From contig CM019217.1 of NCBI GenBank assembly GCA_009741485.1, positions 43,073,700 through 43,137,699 on the forward strand: a DNA stretch of 64,000 nucleotides, in the 5' to 3' direction. Shown in pieces: positions 43,401 to 58,400 of the stretch (the stretch's first letter is position 1; each line of letters opens with the position of its first letter). The stretch is from Malurus cyaneus samueli (taxonomy: Eukaryota; Chordata; Aves; Passeriformes; Maluridae). The translations under genes were made by a program, and so were the position numbers. Below the pieces are notes generated by a model. That model did no database searches. It was given only the letters and a program-made list of their open reading frames with translations, and had not been told where the DNA came from.

Positions 43401-46400
43401 GATGACTGAGATAAAATTTTTCAAGCTGTCTTACTCAAATTACAGCTTTTTGAATCTGTTAAGCCTGGGTTTTCTTTGTTTTGCTTTTGAAGCCAAATCC
43501 TGAACATACATTACATCCATATTTAGTCTACTGGCTGTTAAGTGTTTTGAGGATAGGAAACGGACTTTTTAAAAAATAAGATTCTCTGGTGGAAATCCTG
43601 CCAAATCATGCTTCTACCACTTACTATGATCCACCTAAATGTCTAAGAAAAACACCATTACCAAGGAGTGTTTTAAAAGATACAACCTTTCATTGTTACT
43701 AACACTTCAAATGCCCTAAGTTAAAACATGTACATAACATTATTTTGAGAAATTTAGCTGCAGTTTAAAAATATAGTGAAATCATAGTGAAGCTGTCTCA
43801 ATGTTGTTCACATGGAATACAGTTTAAGGACTTGATAGGTGCAAGGCATGCATTAAAAAGTAAAGGAAAAGAAGTAGTGACCAAAAATACGAATTAGTCA
43901 GCCAGCAAGATAAATAATGTTTAAATTTTATGTTTAAAATTTCTAAAGGAATTTCTACAAGTTCTTGAAAACATCACTTTAATACAGTGTGACTCTTTAA
44001 GGAACTGATTTAACAAGAAATATGAAGACAGTGTATGGAAATTAGAGCTGCTTTTGTTTGATAACAAACTTCGTTGACACGTATCTTTACATGTAAGTCA
44101 ACTAACCTGGAATTTCAGTGATGGAAACTTGGGAAAAGTCACATGTAACATCTGGTAAAAGATAGCGCTGAGGATTGCCCAATTCATACACCAACTGTTC
44201 AGCTACAGTGCCAAAAGAGATCAGTCCCCCTGTGTCTGGTGGTTTGGAAAGAATAAAGTCTCCTTCAGAGGAACATTCTACAATAGGAAAGCCTATGTTG
44301 TGCCTAGAATGTGAAAAACATTAAGAAAAAAACCTATAAATACAATGGAAAAGTAAAAAGAAATGTTAACAACACACCAGAATTTCATAGTAATGACCAA
44401 TTAAATAAAACTTACCAGGACTTATGATTTATCTGGTTGCTTCTACAGAAACATACACAAGAAAAAGCACTGAACAAACTGCTCAACTAAAACATGAGGA
44501 CATAGCTACTGCCTGGCAAAGTAGTACAAATACAACAACAGATACCAACTGCAAACATAGACATGGGGAAGGGAATGGAGAAGAACAATAACAGGAACAC
44601 TTCAAGTAAAAAGAAGCTGAAAGAATTAAAGAACTATGATTAAAGATAAGAAAACAAACAATTGCTAATTCTAGCCCCATTTCACAACAGCAGCACACAC
44701 AGCAAGACAGTGAAGACATGTATCTACACCCTGCATTCTGGATTTGTAAAAGGGTGGTCAAAGCAGGAAGAACAAACTGTTCTGGGAACCTCAGACATGA
44801 AGGGAAGTAGGGAGCATGAATAATCACACCTACAAAGGATAATTCCACATGTTAATAAATTATACACAGCAAAGTCATAATCGGAAAACAGAAAGAATAT
44901 GAAAGTTAAGATCTTCAGCACACAGAAGATAGAACTGATAGAAGATTGTAAGGCACAGCAAAAAGCAAAGCAGTGAAATTACGGTGATGTTCACACGTTA
45001 AAATACTCCTCTTCCTCCTCGCATTCTCACAAGTGTAGTATAGAAAAAGTGATCAAATAACTCATAGTAAGAGGCACATACTGGTCATTACAATAGCAGG
45101 GGAGAATTTTCAGGATTATATGGATGAGATCCAGACATCTGTTTTTCTAGCTAAAAGGCTTTCATTTATTTGTAGAGAATTTCAGCAAAAATTAAGAACT
45201 TAAAACTTCTTAGAAGTACCTGAGAATTAGGTAAGAGTGCAAATATTCTAAAACAGCTACCTGGCTCACTCTCCTCTCACAGGAAGACTGAAATTTGTAC
45301 AAGTGTCCCCGGAGACACGAAATAACACAAAGAGGGGAGTTAAAGAGGTACCGTACCTTTCAAAAGCCAAACTGTTCTAAAAAGGTTCTAATAAGGAAAG
45401 GTGGTAAACTTCATCACATCATTAAGTCAATGACCATCAGGTCTTTTCATACAAACTTAAAACTAGTACATCACTCAATTTAATTATTTTTGGGTGCTAG
45501 TGGTAACAATGTGCTGAACATACAAATGAATGTTCATTTGTTATCAGTGAAGGTTACATGAACACAGTTTGTATAACATAAATCCATAAAGTCTGGAAGA
45601 AAGTAAGCAAAAAAACCCAGTGAACTCCTAAGGGACATTCATAAAAGTTCATGGGAATTTCAGCAGATTCCTTATCATTGAGAATATTCAAACATAACTC
45701 CATTATTTTAAAAAAGAGGATTAAGATACAAGATCTGTTACCAGAGATCAGCAACTTTTAACACTTATAGCATACAAATTTGAAAAGTATGGTAGCTAGT
45801 GGACACCTAGGAAAGCCCACATCAAGTCTGTAAAGATAATACTTCATTTGACTGGCCTTTGAAACTATTTAAACCACTACACAGACACAGGATACAAAAA
45901 AGCCCACCCTGGTGAATGCAAACAATTCAATGGAATCAATGATTTTATATACTGATTATTCTAGTGGGGGAAGGGGGGGTGGTTTGAGGGGAATTGGAGA
46001 GAGAAAAGATGATACCAGGAAGTATGTAATATCCAAAATACTAGCGTGACATAGAAAAAAACAACACCTCTCACAAAACCTCTCAATTCTTGGTCCTGAA
46101 CTTTAATGTATGGCAACAAATATGCATTTTTATCCCAATTCTAGACATAAGAAGACATAGGAAGCATCATGATTTCTCCAGTGTAACAAAGCAGGATCAA
46201 TGACTGCACAAGGCTAGAACTAAGAAGCTTTTACCCTGTCAGTACCATGCTTGTGTGCTTGACCCCACCTTTATCTGTCTTGTTTCAAGACAACAGCACC
46301 AAGTGCCCTGCTAGCAGGCTCAATGTAGCCCATTCAGACCTCCTCCCCGGAAGAAGTACCACTCCCATGAAAACAGATGACCCAGTGCAGCCCATCTCCC

Positions 46401-49400
46401 TGCACTCTTAGCCCCTGTCCTGGCTGCAGCCCACTCCGATCTCAGTCACAAGCATGTGCAACTCTTACTGCACATTCCTGCACCTACTCCCCAGCGAGCT
46501 TTGTTTTGAAGGAAGAAGTAAAATGTAGACACTCAACTTCCTACTCTGAACCATTGCTATCATTGATTCAACTTCATTTCGCACAACTTCCACTTTCAAA
46601 ACCCCAAACCATTTAAAAACAAAACCCAAATACAATAGTGAGACAAAGTGAGAGATTTCACCCCTTAAAATGGTACCAATATGGCAAATATTGTTTCTCC
46701 ACCAGGGTACACCACAACCAAATAAACTTTCCTGTATGGTCAGTTAGTTGCAGAAGATGTGTGTTCCCTCACGTTATGCTGAAAGCTTCCCTCACCTTTT
46801 TAAACAATTCACAACATACAGATGAAATGATGTGGGCAAGAAGCCCCTGAATTCTACTTCTATTGTAACTGGGTGACTGGGAAAATACATACATATATCC
46901 AGTACTACCTTGTAGCAGATGCCAGTAATAACCCACAATAACATATGTGCACTTAAGAGAAAAATGTATTTTGTAAATTGCTAAAAGACATAACTTAAAA
47001 TTATTTTTCAGCTTCAAAACAAACTGGTCTGTAACTCCTATGATCCACTAAAGTGACATCTACTTAAACCTGGCATAAACAGTATCAGGTATGCCACCAC
47101 CTTGACCCAGCACATCTTTAAAGAGTGACTCTTTACCTGATTCACTTGTAGGCTTTGCTGAATGACTACACACCATACGACATCTCCTCTGTGGGGAACA
47201 TGCCAACTTTAGGCTGTACATAACCCATAGCCAAGCTGTACTTTTGTATAGTGCAGCAGGGAAATAACCACAAAACTATGAACTTTTGCAGCAACTATGG
47301 TCATGGCATCCAAAGGCACCTCGGCTAAGTGGCATCCTTCAGCAATAAAAGAATTGCATCAGTTTAGTAACAAAATCCCTATGTGAAATGAGGCAGTATC
47401 AAGCAATGGAAACAGTTCTGAAAGGGAACTACTACAATTAATTCTAATTAAATTCTATAAATTAATAAAATACAGTACTAGAGATAAATATGAAACAGTA
47501 CTTTTAAAATATTTAAGCATTTTTTTAGCATAGGGTCAATATACATCAGTTTGTGAAGGGTGATGACAACTACTATTTTTTAATCTAAAAGGTCGATTTT
47601 AGGTTGCATGTTTGCTATTTAGCAAGTAAATACGTTACACAGATTAATAAATCAGAGCACTGATAAAACCAAGCTAAGATTACACCTCAGAAAACCCCTC
47701 TAAGCTGGGGCTAGACAGGAGCTAACAGTTTTAGTGAAGACCTACAACACGGGGCTAATCAAGTCACAAAACTGGTTTTGCTGCTGAAGCCACCATCTCA
47801 TCAACTTACTCTTACAGCAATCAAGACTCTGAAACTCAGTCTCCTGTCAGTTCTCTGCCTGCCAACAACTTTCTCTTGGATTAATTTTTTCCATGCCGTA
47901 TTTTCTTCAGTTTTGGCTCAGAAATGTTACAGTTTATGGGCATGTCATAGGTGATGAATTGAGCTAAGCAGGCTTCTCCTTCCTGTCTACTCTGGGACAA
48001 TGCACCGCTCAGCCTCTGAGGAGCCATCAAGGCAACCTTCCTTCTTGTTTTGCCATACTTCTTACACCATTTGCATTACAAGAAAAGTGAAATCCATAAC
48101 CAGTATTTGGCTCAGAGAGAAAGACAGACAGATCATGTATTTTTCCCCTCAGAAAGTGTCCAATCCCTTAAATACCTCATTCTAGTCACCACTACTGGAC
48201 TGAGATTACTGGCAACAGAACACATGACAGTTAGTGTAGCACATTTACTTGCAGGCAAAGTTGCTGTGAGAAAGAAAATACAAAAGCCACAGCAATGCAT
48301 GTGACATGGAAGTGAACCAGGATCCAAGTAAGCTGTGGTAGGAACTTTCAGCTTTCCAGCTAATGCAGTTTCCTGGGACGTGACTCAGTGAATGTAACAC
48401 CGAGGAGAGCTCTAAGCCAAGCTTCTCAACTCCCTAGGTATGTATTTTAACCAGAATGCTATCAAGCAAAATGTAGCAGCTGCTAGCACTTCTACCAGTA
48501 TTTTGGCAACACGTTCAAAACTGGTAACGTATCAGGCAAGACCAGCAGAAACTTGAAAGGTAGAAGCATCTCTTTACATGTAGGTACTAAAATGCTTCCT
48601 AACAAGCAAGTCTGCTTTAGGCAAAACTTACTGATTGCATCACTTATCCCCTCTTACTAGGGCATTTCAGACTATGTCTTGTACCTAAATTTTTAATGGC
48701 CAGACAATTTCAAGCTACAGAGACCAGCCTGTTTTCAGCTGCCTGGAATAGATGGTGCTACAGAGAAAAAACCATTTCACACTGCTGAATGGGACTTGCA
48801 TGCTGGATTTTGTTCTAGTCCCAAACTGAGAAATCTGGATCCAGCTCTTAAGAGACTACAGCTATTGACTTACCCTTTTTGTCATCACAGGCCAGAGGAT
48901 TATGCAGTCTCAACCAATGTACACTCTTGGCTTAGGGTAAAATGTCAGTGTTTATCATCTCCTCAAAATGATTACTCTACTGATCAGCCTTAGTTTATTC
49001 TCTCCTGCATTTCAAAACAAAACAAAACAATGTACTAATCACCACTGGCATTAAATAATAGTGAGAGACAGGAATGTGTGGGGACAAATGAAATTAAATA
49101 GAGAGCTGTGCATTATCAATATAGTTCTGGCAATAGAGTTCATTTTGACACATGGGATGAATTCCCCTCTGGAAGGCGCAAACTAGATATTAAATAGGGA
49201 GCAGTGACATATTATCACTTCTGCTGCCCATCTGCGATTACTGTACAAATAACAGAAAAGGAGTAAGTGCCTTTTCTGGTAACAGTAACTTAAAATCAGC
49301 ATTGAAGAATGCACATTAGTCTTCTATAGATTATGAACTAATGGTTTCTTGCACTCTCTTTGCTAAACATCACAGAATTCACAAAAGGAGAGTCAAGCAG

Positions 49401-52400
49401 CTACCATCTCACTGAAAGAATAAACAGCATCTACCCTACATCCCCTCTACCTGTATGCCTGTTTCCTATGAAAACTGTATGTAACTTTACAGCTTCAAGA
49501 CTCTCACCTTAAAGTCAAATGCATTAAGGGGACACACCCAGTACATATAAAGAAATCCCACTGCCTGAGGTCAATACACAGAAAGAAAAGTAAGTTTGGC
49601 TTCTATCAACTGAAGTAACTTGGGAGAGTCACAAGCCGGAACATGCACTTCACTTATTTTATATTAAAAAACTTACTTTTCTGAGAAAACAGAGAAAATG
49701 AAAGAATAGCTTATGTTTTAATACTTAACCATTAAACAGCCACAATATATCCACACAAATATGCCTGAGATTTAAAGCACTCGTTTGCAGTTAAATTGAA
49801 CTGCCAGAAGTATCTGCATCAAACATTTCAAGAAAATGAAACACAAACAGACAAAACTCCCCTCCACAAAACACCAAAAACCCACCAACTAAACTATATT
49901 GAACAAATGAGGTGGCCTCAATCCAGTGCCTCGATATGAGACATGATAGCATATGCATAGAATGTAAGCTCTAACTTGCCTGGCTTCATTTAGATTAATT
50001 CAAGTCTTAATTGCTTATGCATAAACAAGCAATAAGACTTAAAAACCTGAAGTGTAATTAATACTTTGGGGTTTTGTTTACAAGTTAGAAAAAATCATAC
50101 CCATCAGTCTCTCTTGGCAGTACACTTACATCTTTTTCACCAGCCAAAGATAGAAGAGCTACATGGATTACGGCTCCAGGGAAGAAAAGAAACCCCAAAG
50201 GCAGTCAAAAAATGACCCCAATCTAAGGCTAACCAAGCTAGCCCTCTGCAGCAAGGCATGAGGAGGAGGGAGGCTGCCCTCCAGTGTTCAATCACCAGAC
50301 ACCAGTAAGTGCATGGGATAAGTTTTCTGGTCTTGGCTGCACAAATGCACACACAGCAATGCGAAATTCGTATGTGAAACACACATGAATGACAAACACA
50401 GATTTAACTTGGCTTCTTCCCTCTACTATTTACTCATTGAGTTGGGCTGGTTTGGATTTAACATTATGTATCATAGGCACAATGATTTATTGAGATTTAA
50501 ATTACATACACTTACTTTCAGGAGACTGCTAAATTTTTTTTTCCTAAAATGAGGGAGAAATCATTAACAGATAGAGTCAAGTAACATCTGCAAACTCTGT
50601 CAGAGCTATGTTGATATATCTGCAATACAGCTCGTGTTGGCAGCAGGTAGGGCATGTTTTGGTCACTCCTTAGACTGAGATACCATGTTATTATCATACA
50701 TTTTTATGAATGCATTATCTGCATGCATACAATACAGATTCAGACTGTCTAAGTAACAAAAACCCCATACCACCAAGTTTCTTTAAGTTAAGGAGTGAAC
50801 AGATTACTACAAAACTATTAAATAGAAACCACATTCTTCTGCAGCCCAAAAGCTTTCCCCCTCATGCTTCTGGGCCTATAGTAAACAAGTATTTATCAGG
50901 AAACCAAAATTTATCTAATTAATCTCCTCCCTGCCTTCCTTCTCCCCATATCCTAAATGGATGTGCTGGATCCCAAATCCACTTCAGTCAGTAAAGTGGA
51001 TCTCCACTCTACATCTCCAAACCTAAAATCAAAGCTCACACATTATTCTGGTTTTGACTAGTTTAAGGAGCTCATCAGACAGGCTGATGGGTGACATGGT
51101 TTTATTTCAAGAATTTAATCAATTTATGTCTAAGTCTTGAAATTTGCAAACAAACTGACTAGTTTTAAGGCACCACTATCAATTCATTAGCAGACTTAAC
51201 TGAAGGTAAATTAATGTTATATTAGCACAAATACAATCATGTATGGTTTTAAGGTGTGTGTGCATATCAATGGGGAAGGTAACAGAGCAGTATCAAGTGT
51301 TAAACTTCGACATTCTACATTCTTTAACAGAGATTCAATTCAGCACCAACCAGCTCTAAGCCACAAGTCTACTTTGATTTTAGACGAAGTTCTGCGATTT
51401 TACAGATATACTACCAATAACTATGCATATTCATCTACATATACTCATCTGTAAAATCAACTATTCCCATTCCAGAAGCTCACAGCTTAATATACTCAAA
51501 TTTTCTATTTTCTGAAGACAGCTTGATATTCCACACAGAAAAACCCTTAAAAATAAAGACCCACCAAACATTTTAATAAGTAAAATAGTACTCTGTTTTT
51601 TCACTTTAATTCTTTCATAAAGCAAGGTCTTCTGGAGTCACACAGATTTTAAGACATTTTATGATACAGCATAATTAAATAATTGGCAGAGACATCAGAA
51701 CAGGAATTACAAATTTCCAAACCAAATAGAGTGACTTGTTACTATAAATTCTCTCCTTGGATTTCCCATAAAACACAAAAGTGAAGAGTGAGTGCAGTTT
51801 GTCCAGGGCTAGCAGCCTTCCAATAGGTGAAAAGAAATGTCCGACCCTATTTGTTTCACTGCCATGTGTTCAGCTTTAAATCAGCAACATTCAGGAACTG
51901 AGAAAAGCAGAACACATCTTTTGGGATCACACTTTGAATCAGAAGTCACTAGAGAGAAAAGAAAAAATCCAGGCAGCCCTAGGGCTCTTCAGATAGCAGT
52001 GCACAGTCCCGCTGGTTCATCTACCTGGATCAGAGTCAGCTTGGGAGCAGAACACTGTGTTAAAGCTGTACTAAAGCACTCTGCTCTCCTGCATATCCCC
52101 GCTGCTCTTCCTCCCTTTCCTCCATCACATTAAAGAAGCACTGCTATTCTCATGATACAGCACCAGACAACATTCCTCCCTCTCATCCCAAAAATACAAA
52201 AGTAACTGCAGCCAGAACCACTCATCTTATGCAAAAATGTATTCCCCAATTACTTTTAAACTACTCTTAAAAGCAGGTCAGTAAAAAGCAGGCTCCCTCA
52301 GCAGGCAGAACAATACACCTACATGAAACTCTACTTCAATAGGTCTGAATACAAGATACACACAAAACTTTTTGGAAGGACTGACTATTGAACACATTTG

Positions 52401-55400
52401 TGTTTATCAGGTTATTCAGCAGGACAGAACTGCAGCACATATTCACCCCTACCAAAGCAAATGGTGTAAAATTTGTGACTGACCAGTAGGCAAATCTGAA
52501 GACTAATGTAACAGCATCCAAAATATCAGTATCGTATTTTCATGTATGAATTACAATCATGCATGAAAGTTAGTAATAAATCTTTTCAGAAGGCAGAGGA
52601 TAACAAAGGAAATGGGAAAAAATAGTCAAAAAAAGGAAAAAATCATCAAAGGGCTAATTTTTTTTTTCAAAATCTGCTGAATTAAACAAAAGGAAGATCC
52701 TGTCTGATCAAAAAGGAAAACTTCAATAGGGACAACAGAAAAGTAAGTACTTGCAGAAAGGTAATATTGAAGTGGCAAAATATCAAGAGGCCCATATTGC
52801 CTGCCCCGAAAGTGTAAGGTAGAAGCAGTTTTCACAACACAGATATAAGCAAAAAACCTCATCTTTGGTCCACTACAAACATGCATGCTGGTGTCAAGTT
52901 TACCTACCAGTCTGGTACTGTGTGCCAATCCGTGAATATTCCACCTGTACACTGAGCACCACATTCAATGAGATGACCTGCAAGACTGGGAAAATCGCAT
53001 TAAAATAACTAAATAGAAAGTAAAATCCATTTTCACATCTCCAGCTTTATAATACAACAGTACAGTGGAAATAGAGCCAAATAACAAAATATGTCATTGT
53101 CCTCCATAAGTTTCTAATACAATTACAAATTATGCATTCAGTGCAACAAGGGATTCTGAAACATGAATATATTGTTTAAAGGACTAACTTTTATAAAAAG
53201 AATTTTCCTGCAAAAAAAGAAAATTTAAGGGATTATCTAACAGCTAAAAACAAGTTTCCTTAGTTATTTCAGGTCTTGATATAAATTCAGTATCCTTGCA
53301 GTCTGAACTGTGTGCAACCAGACAAAGCCCAATTTTAAATGAAGAAACAGAAGATCTCACCTCCCATATGAAGGACAAAATGTATTATGATTATGCATTA
53401 CTATTTTCAAATTTTGATTGTAATAGTCTATAAATATTCCATAGAATTATGGAGAAAATCTTTATCTGTATCATCCCCAACTCAGTGGAGCCTAAATCAA
53501 TTCTCTCCACGTTCATTCTCAAGCAACAAAAGGTTCAAGTACACTAGTACTAGAGTGTGCTCAGGCTATCTATCTAAACAATCACTCATTTTTATGGGGA
53601 CCTCAACTCAGAGAGATGATGCAGAATGTTAAATTAGGTGGCATAATTCTACTTTGCTTTCTGGATCACATTCCTAACCTTAGAACTACAACAAGGATTT
53701 CCAAATGGGAGTACTGAACAAAACCATACCGGGATGCTGCCCTCTGACTGAACCTGCTTTTGTGCATCTTTCAGAGTAAGACCTACAACCATCCCAACCA
53801 CCAACAGTGATAGCCAAACAGAAAAAGCTGGGAATCAGTGGTCTGTACTGTAAGATTTCATCTCTAGACAGAAAATGAACAGAAAGTTAAACTGTTCTTT
53901 TAAGCTGGTTTTAGAATGATGTTTCTATATTTCAATTCCAAGTGAGAGTAGTAAGTGAGCCTTAAAAAAGAACTCAAAACCTTACAAAAACTTTAAAATA
54001 AATGAATTTAATGATAATATGAAAAATCACTATGTGCTGAAAAAGTTGGTATTTTGATATTACGATATGAAATATAAATTTACCCAATTTCTTCTTATAT
54101 CATTTACCTTCCCGCAGCTAGCAAGTCATAGTCATCCCTATTCCAGCCAAACTAGAAGAAAAACACAAATATTTTAAATACACAGAAGTTTCATACAGTA
54201 CAGAAAACTGCACATAGTATGTTCATTGCTTTGAGTAACAATGCATTGATCTATTTTTACTGAACTATAGGAATCTAAAGAACAATGAATATCTCACAGG
54301 CATTGTACATGGACTGTATAAAGTCATACCCTATCCAAAAAAACTGGAAGTGCAACATCCATATAAATTAAAATCTGCACAACCTACAGGTTTAAAAGTC
54401 CAATACCAACCTTGCGTCACATAAACAAATCACTATGTTTTCCCAACTTTTGAAAATTATCAGTTCCTGGAATAACACCGGTCATCCTTAAAAACTGGAA
54501 GTATACTTTCTGTTCAACTAGAAATTTTAATTAGAGTGTTTTTCCCAAGCTCAACACAGTGTAAGCAATAGAGTAATTGTTTCTCATTTAGCACTTTGTA
54601 GAAATCTTCCAAAACCTTTCAATAAATTAGATAAGGCCTTCCTGGAATAGGTAATACACACTGACAGTTGTTACTTTGAGAATGCAAACAGCTAGGCATA
54701 AAGTAACAAATAATAACGGAAATGATAAGTAGAAAATTAATTATGTAATGTTTGACACACATTAAGTCAAAAGAATATAATGTCTTAGAAAGTATGTTTT
54801 TAACCAGACACACACCCTCCTATGTTTTTTAAATATGCACCAAAAGAAAGCTTCCGTATTTCATAATGTGTGATCCTTCACAAAAATTCATGAAAACATA
54901 TTAAAAATACTTCAGAAAACTCATATAAATTTTGAATAATTGTATCATGTGCTTGCATAATTTTTTGAATTTCAAAGCATTTCAGAAATGTGCATTGAAA
55001 CTTGACTACTTTAAACAAAACTTCTTACCCTCTGAAGAAAAAACCCAGTGTTTTAAACCACCTCACAGGCTGCCCCCGCCCATCAGAGCAAGCTCTACTA
55101 TCGACACCTTGTGGTAAAGAAAAATATACTTGCACACCAAATTTGGAAGAAAGGCAAGGGAAAAAAAACCCCAAAACAAATGGTAAAACTGAAATACTAG
55201 TGAAAGAGGCTATGAGTTCCTTAATTGCACCTTATTTTTGCCAGCTGGATGGCATACAAGTTAACAAATATACCTGCTATAAATTTAGAAGTGGAAGCTG
55301 ACGACTTTTCATGTATGTAAGAAAAAAACCCATAGATGCTAATTTTTTAAAACTTAGTATCTACATTTTCATAAGGAACAAAAATGGTCTGACAATGACT

Positions 55401-58400
55401 GCTGAATATTCATTCACATATATTCATTATCATAAAGAAATTGGCTTCTACTTACAGAATGAATGAGTGGTCCCAATACAATCCCACTGTCAACACATCT
55501 GCCCGTCACAACAATATCAGCTCCAAGGTCTAGAGCTCTACTTATTGGTCTTGCACTAAAAATGACAATACACAGCAGTAAGAACTTTCACTTTTTAACA
55601 CATCATTTAAAAAAATAGTTCCCTGGCACACACAGGTTACAATTCACTTAAAATTTTATCATGAAATCAATAAAATCAACTTTAGCAACCAACCTGTTGT
55701 TATGGATACACATCAAGAGAATTTTAAAGAGCAGTCATCAGGACACTATCAAATTCAGATACCTAATTAACATAACTGAAACACTTGTCTTGATGTCCAT
55801 AGAAACTTTCTTGAACAAAGTGCAGAGAGAGAGACTTCTATTAATTACAGAAAGGAGTGTTTTTCAGAGTTTCATTAATCATTTAATTTGTATATCAGTG
55901 TATAAAGATGAATATTCTTCATAGATAAAGCCTGGTAACTTTGACTTCAAATTTTAAACCTTTCAGGTCAATTACCTAAGTGATTTAAGAACCTGGAATA
56001 TTGTCCAACTTCAAGAGCACTGTGCAAGAATCACCAGGATCATCAAGAGAAAGAGATGCATGGGACCACTGTCCCATTTCTCAGATCTTCCCCTTTACTA
56101 GACCTGATTGACATTGATTCAATGAAGTGAATGGTCACAATGAAAATGTGAATGCTCACAAAGAGGTAGCTAGAACACCTGCATTTAAAGATTTATGGAA
56201 ACCCCAAGTATCGTAACAGAGGAAAGGGAGATGTTTCAAAATAATGACTATGCTGAAAAGCCAGTTTCCAAAATTTCAGCAGTAGAAAGCCTGACACACA
56301 CAGTTCAAAGCAACCTAACAGAACCTCCTACAGCACTCTATGTCCCAGGACTTGAATTCCTCGCTTGCACTTCTCTAGTGACAACACTCTAAACTACTCC
56401 ATGCTGCAACAGAACACTCAGCATATGAAAAAACACTATGAAAAAGCACTTTTGCAATTGTTGTAATTAAACTAACATTATTTTGGTTTCAGCTAAGCCT
56501 GATGACTTACACATGCTGTATTGCTAAGGAGTCCTAACTTACAACATTATAAACTAAAACTTATTTACAAGTTACAAACGAATTTTTATTCTGGTTTCTT
56601 GAATAATGCAAAGATGAACCTTGGTATACTCAGTGGTTCTAATTGCAAAGCAAAATGAATGCCTGTATCTATGTGTTAAATTCAGTTGTTCATAATAAAT
56701 ACAACTTGCTAAATCAACTCACCCAAGATATACATTCATGCTGTGAATATTCTCTGGAAATTGTCTGCCACTCTCTAAATCAGTGATACCAGCTCCTTTT
56801 AAGTTCTCTTTCTGTTAGAAAACAAGCAGAACACTCAAGCTGTTGAGTATATTAAAGTTTCTACTGAAAGCTTTTCATTAGTATCAAACAATAGCTACAC
56901 TTCATTGCAACTCTAAGCAAAGTATTAACAATCCAAATCAGTTGAATGGCTAAAAGCCTTAGATACACTCTTAACCACAACTTTTCCAGCACACAGAAAA
57001 CTAAGCCAGTCTTTAAGGAATGTGAGTTCTTTCACATATGACCAACTACAATGAACTGGTGCATTTTCTAGGCTTTAAACTGTCTTTAATTGCTGTAAGA
57101 CTAAATAAATCAAACCTTGCAAGCAGGAATTTGTCTGCCACAACTGCAATGGTGTCATAACCAGAGAACAGGCCAATCCTGCAGCTCCATATAATACATG
57201 GAATAGGTTGTATTCCCAGGGAAGGAAGGGCTGAGGGGTTGTTTTTAACCATGCAGGTTGGCAATCCAGTGGATTGAGGGTACGGTGACTGCATAGACAC
57301 AATGTCCATGCAAAAACTTACAGGTGTGGCAAAAGAAAAACTTCCACTCTGAACTAATTTGGTATTCTATGTTAACGACTGAAATCCTCCAAATTATAAG
57401 TTACATTTCCTAGTTAATTTACAATGTTCCATCAATAGTAAAACCTGACTGTATACTGTAGACTCTTCTTTGTTCCGGTAAGTTATGTACAGACAGTAGC
57501 ATAGTAAATAAAGCATTTCAGATCAGGCATGTCCACAGCAAGCTCAAATAACAACCATTTCACTGTTGTACCAGTATGAAAGTCTGGCCCACAGACAATA
57601 ATTTCAGTAGGACAGAAGTTTGTTAAAAGGAAGTCCAAGCACTGCACATAATTTGCAAATGAAAAATCTTACTTCATGATCTTCCACATTCAAGAGCATG
57701 CAAGGAGTAACAGATCCTATACAGATAAATAATTTTCCAAGTTACAGGCAGAGATTTAACCACAGTGCAAACCTCTCCGCTCTTAACCATTATTATGTAT
57801 AAACTGCTTTCCCAGTACCTTTTCAGGTATGGCAAACATTTTTTGCAGATTTCATAAAGTCTAATTCTTCAAGTAAAAGAACCGCATATATTTCATCTTT
57901 CAATTTTTAAACTTCATTCTTCTCATTATTAACATTACCTTACTGGCTGTAAACTAATCAGAAAACCAGAAAAAAATCAAAATAATAGTCAATAATAACA
58001 GAAAAAAAATCAGAAAACAAGAAAACTATAAACAAAGTAAAATCAGGAAATGCCTGTAAACTACTAAAAAAGTTAAAAGGGATAAACATTTGAATGTGTA
58101 GTAGCTACACCATACTCAGTAGATTTAACATGTATAATTATCTAGGTTAGACAAGAGCTATAAAATATAACAGCTCCTCCTAAAGAGCAGGCAGACCTTA
58201 CAGCAGATCAACATTTACTTCAAAATGCGAAATAGCAGATACACAAGATTATAAAATTCACTCCCATCATATACCAAACATAGGACATGCCCAGAATTGT
58301 ATTAATGCATTAAAAAAAAATGAAAAGAAAATTATGAATAATGCTTTTGATAGCAGAAGACTACTGCATAGACACACAATGTCCCTGTTCCTATGGGACA

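Noticed and set aside
44483..44848. 121-codon minus-strand Cys-rich open frame in intron 8
   Set aside because: No conserved motif, no suitable splice sites in phase with exons 8 and 9, and those exons already join inside one Trp codon.
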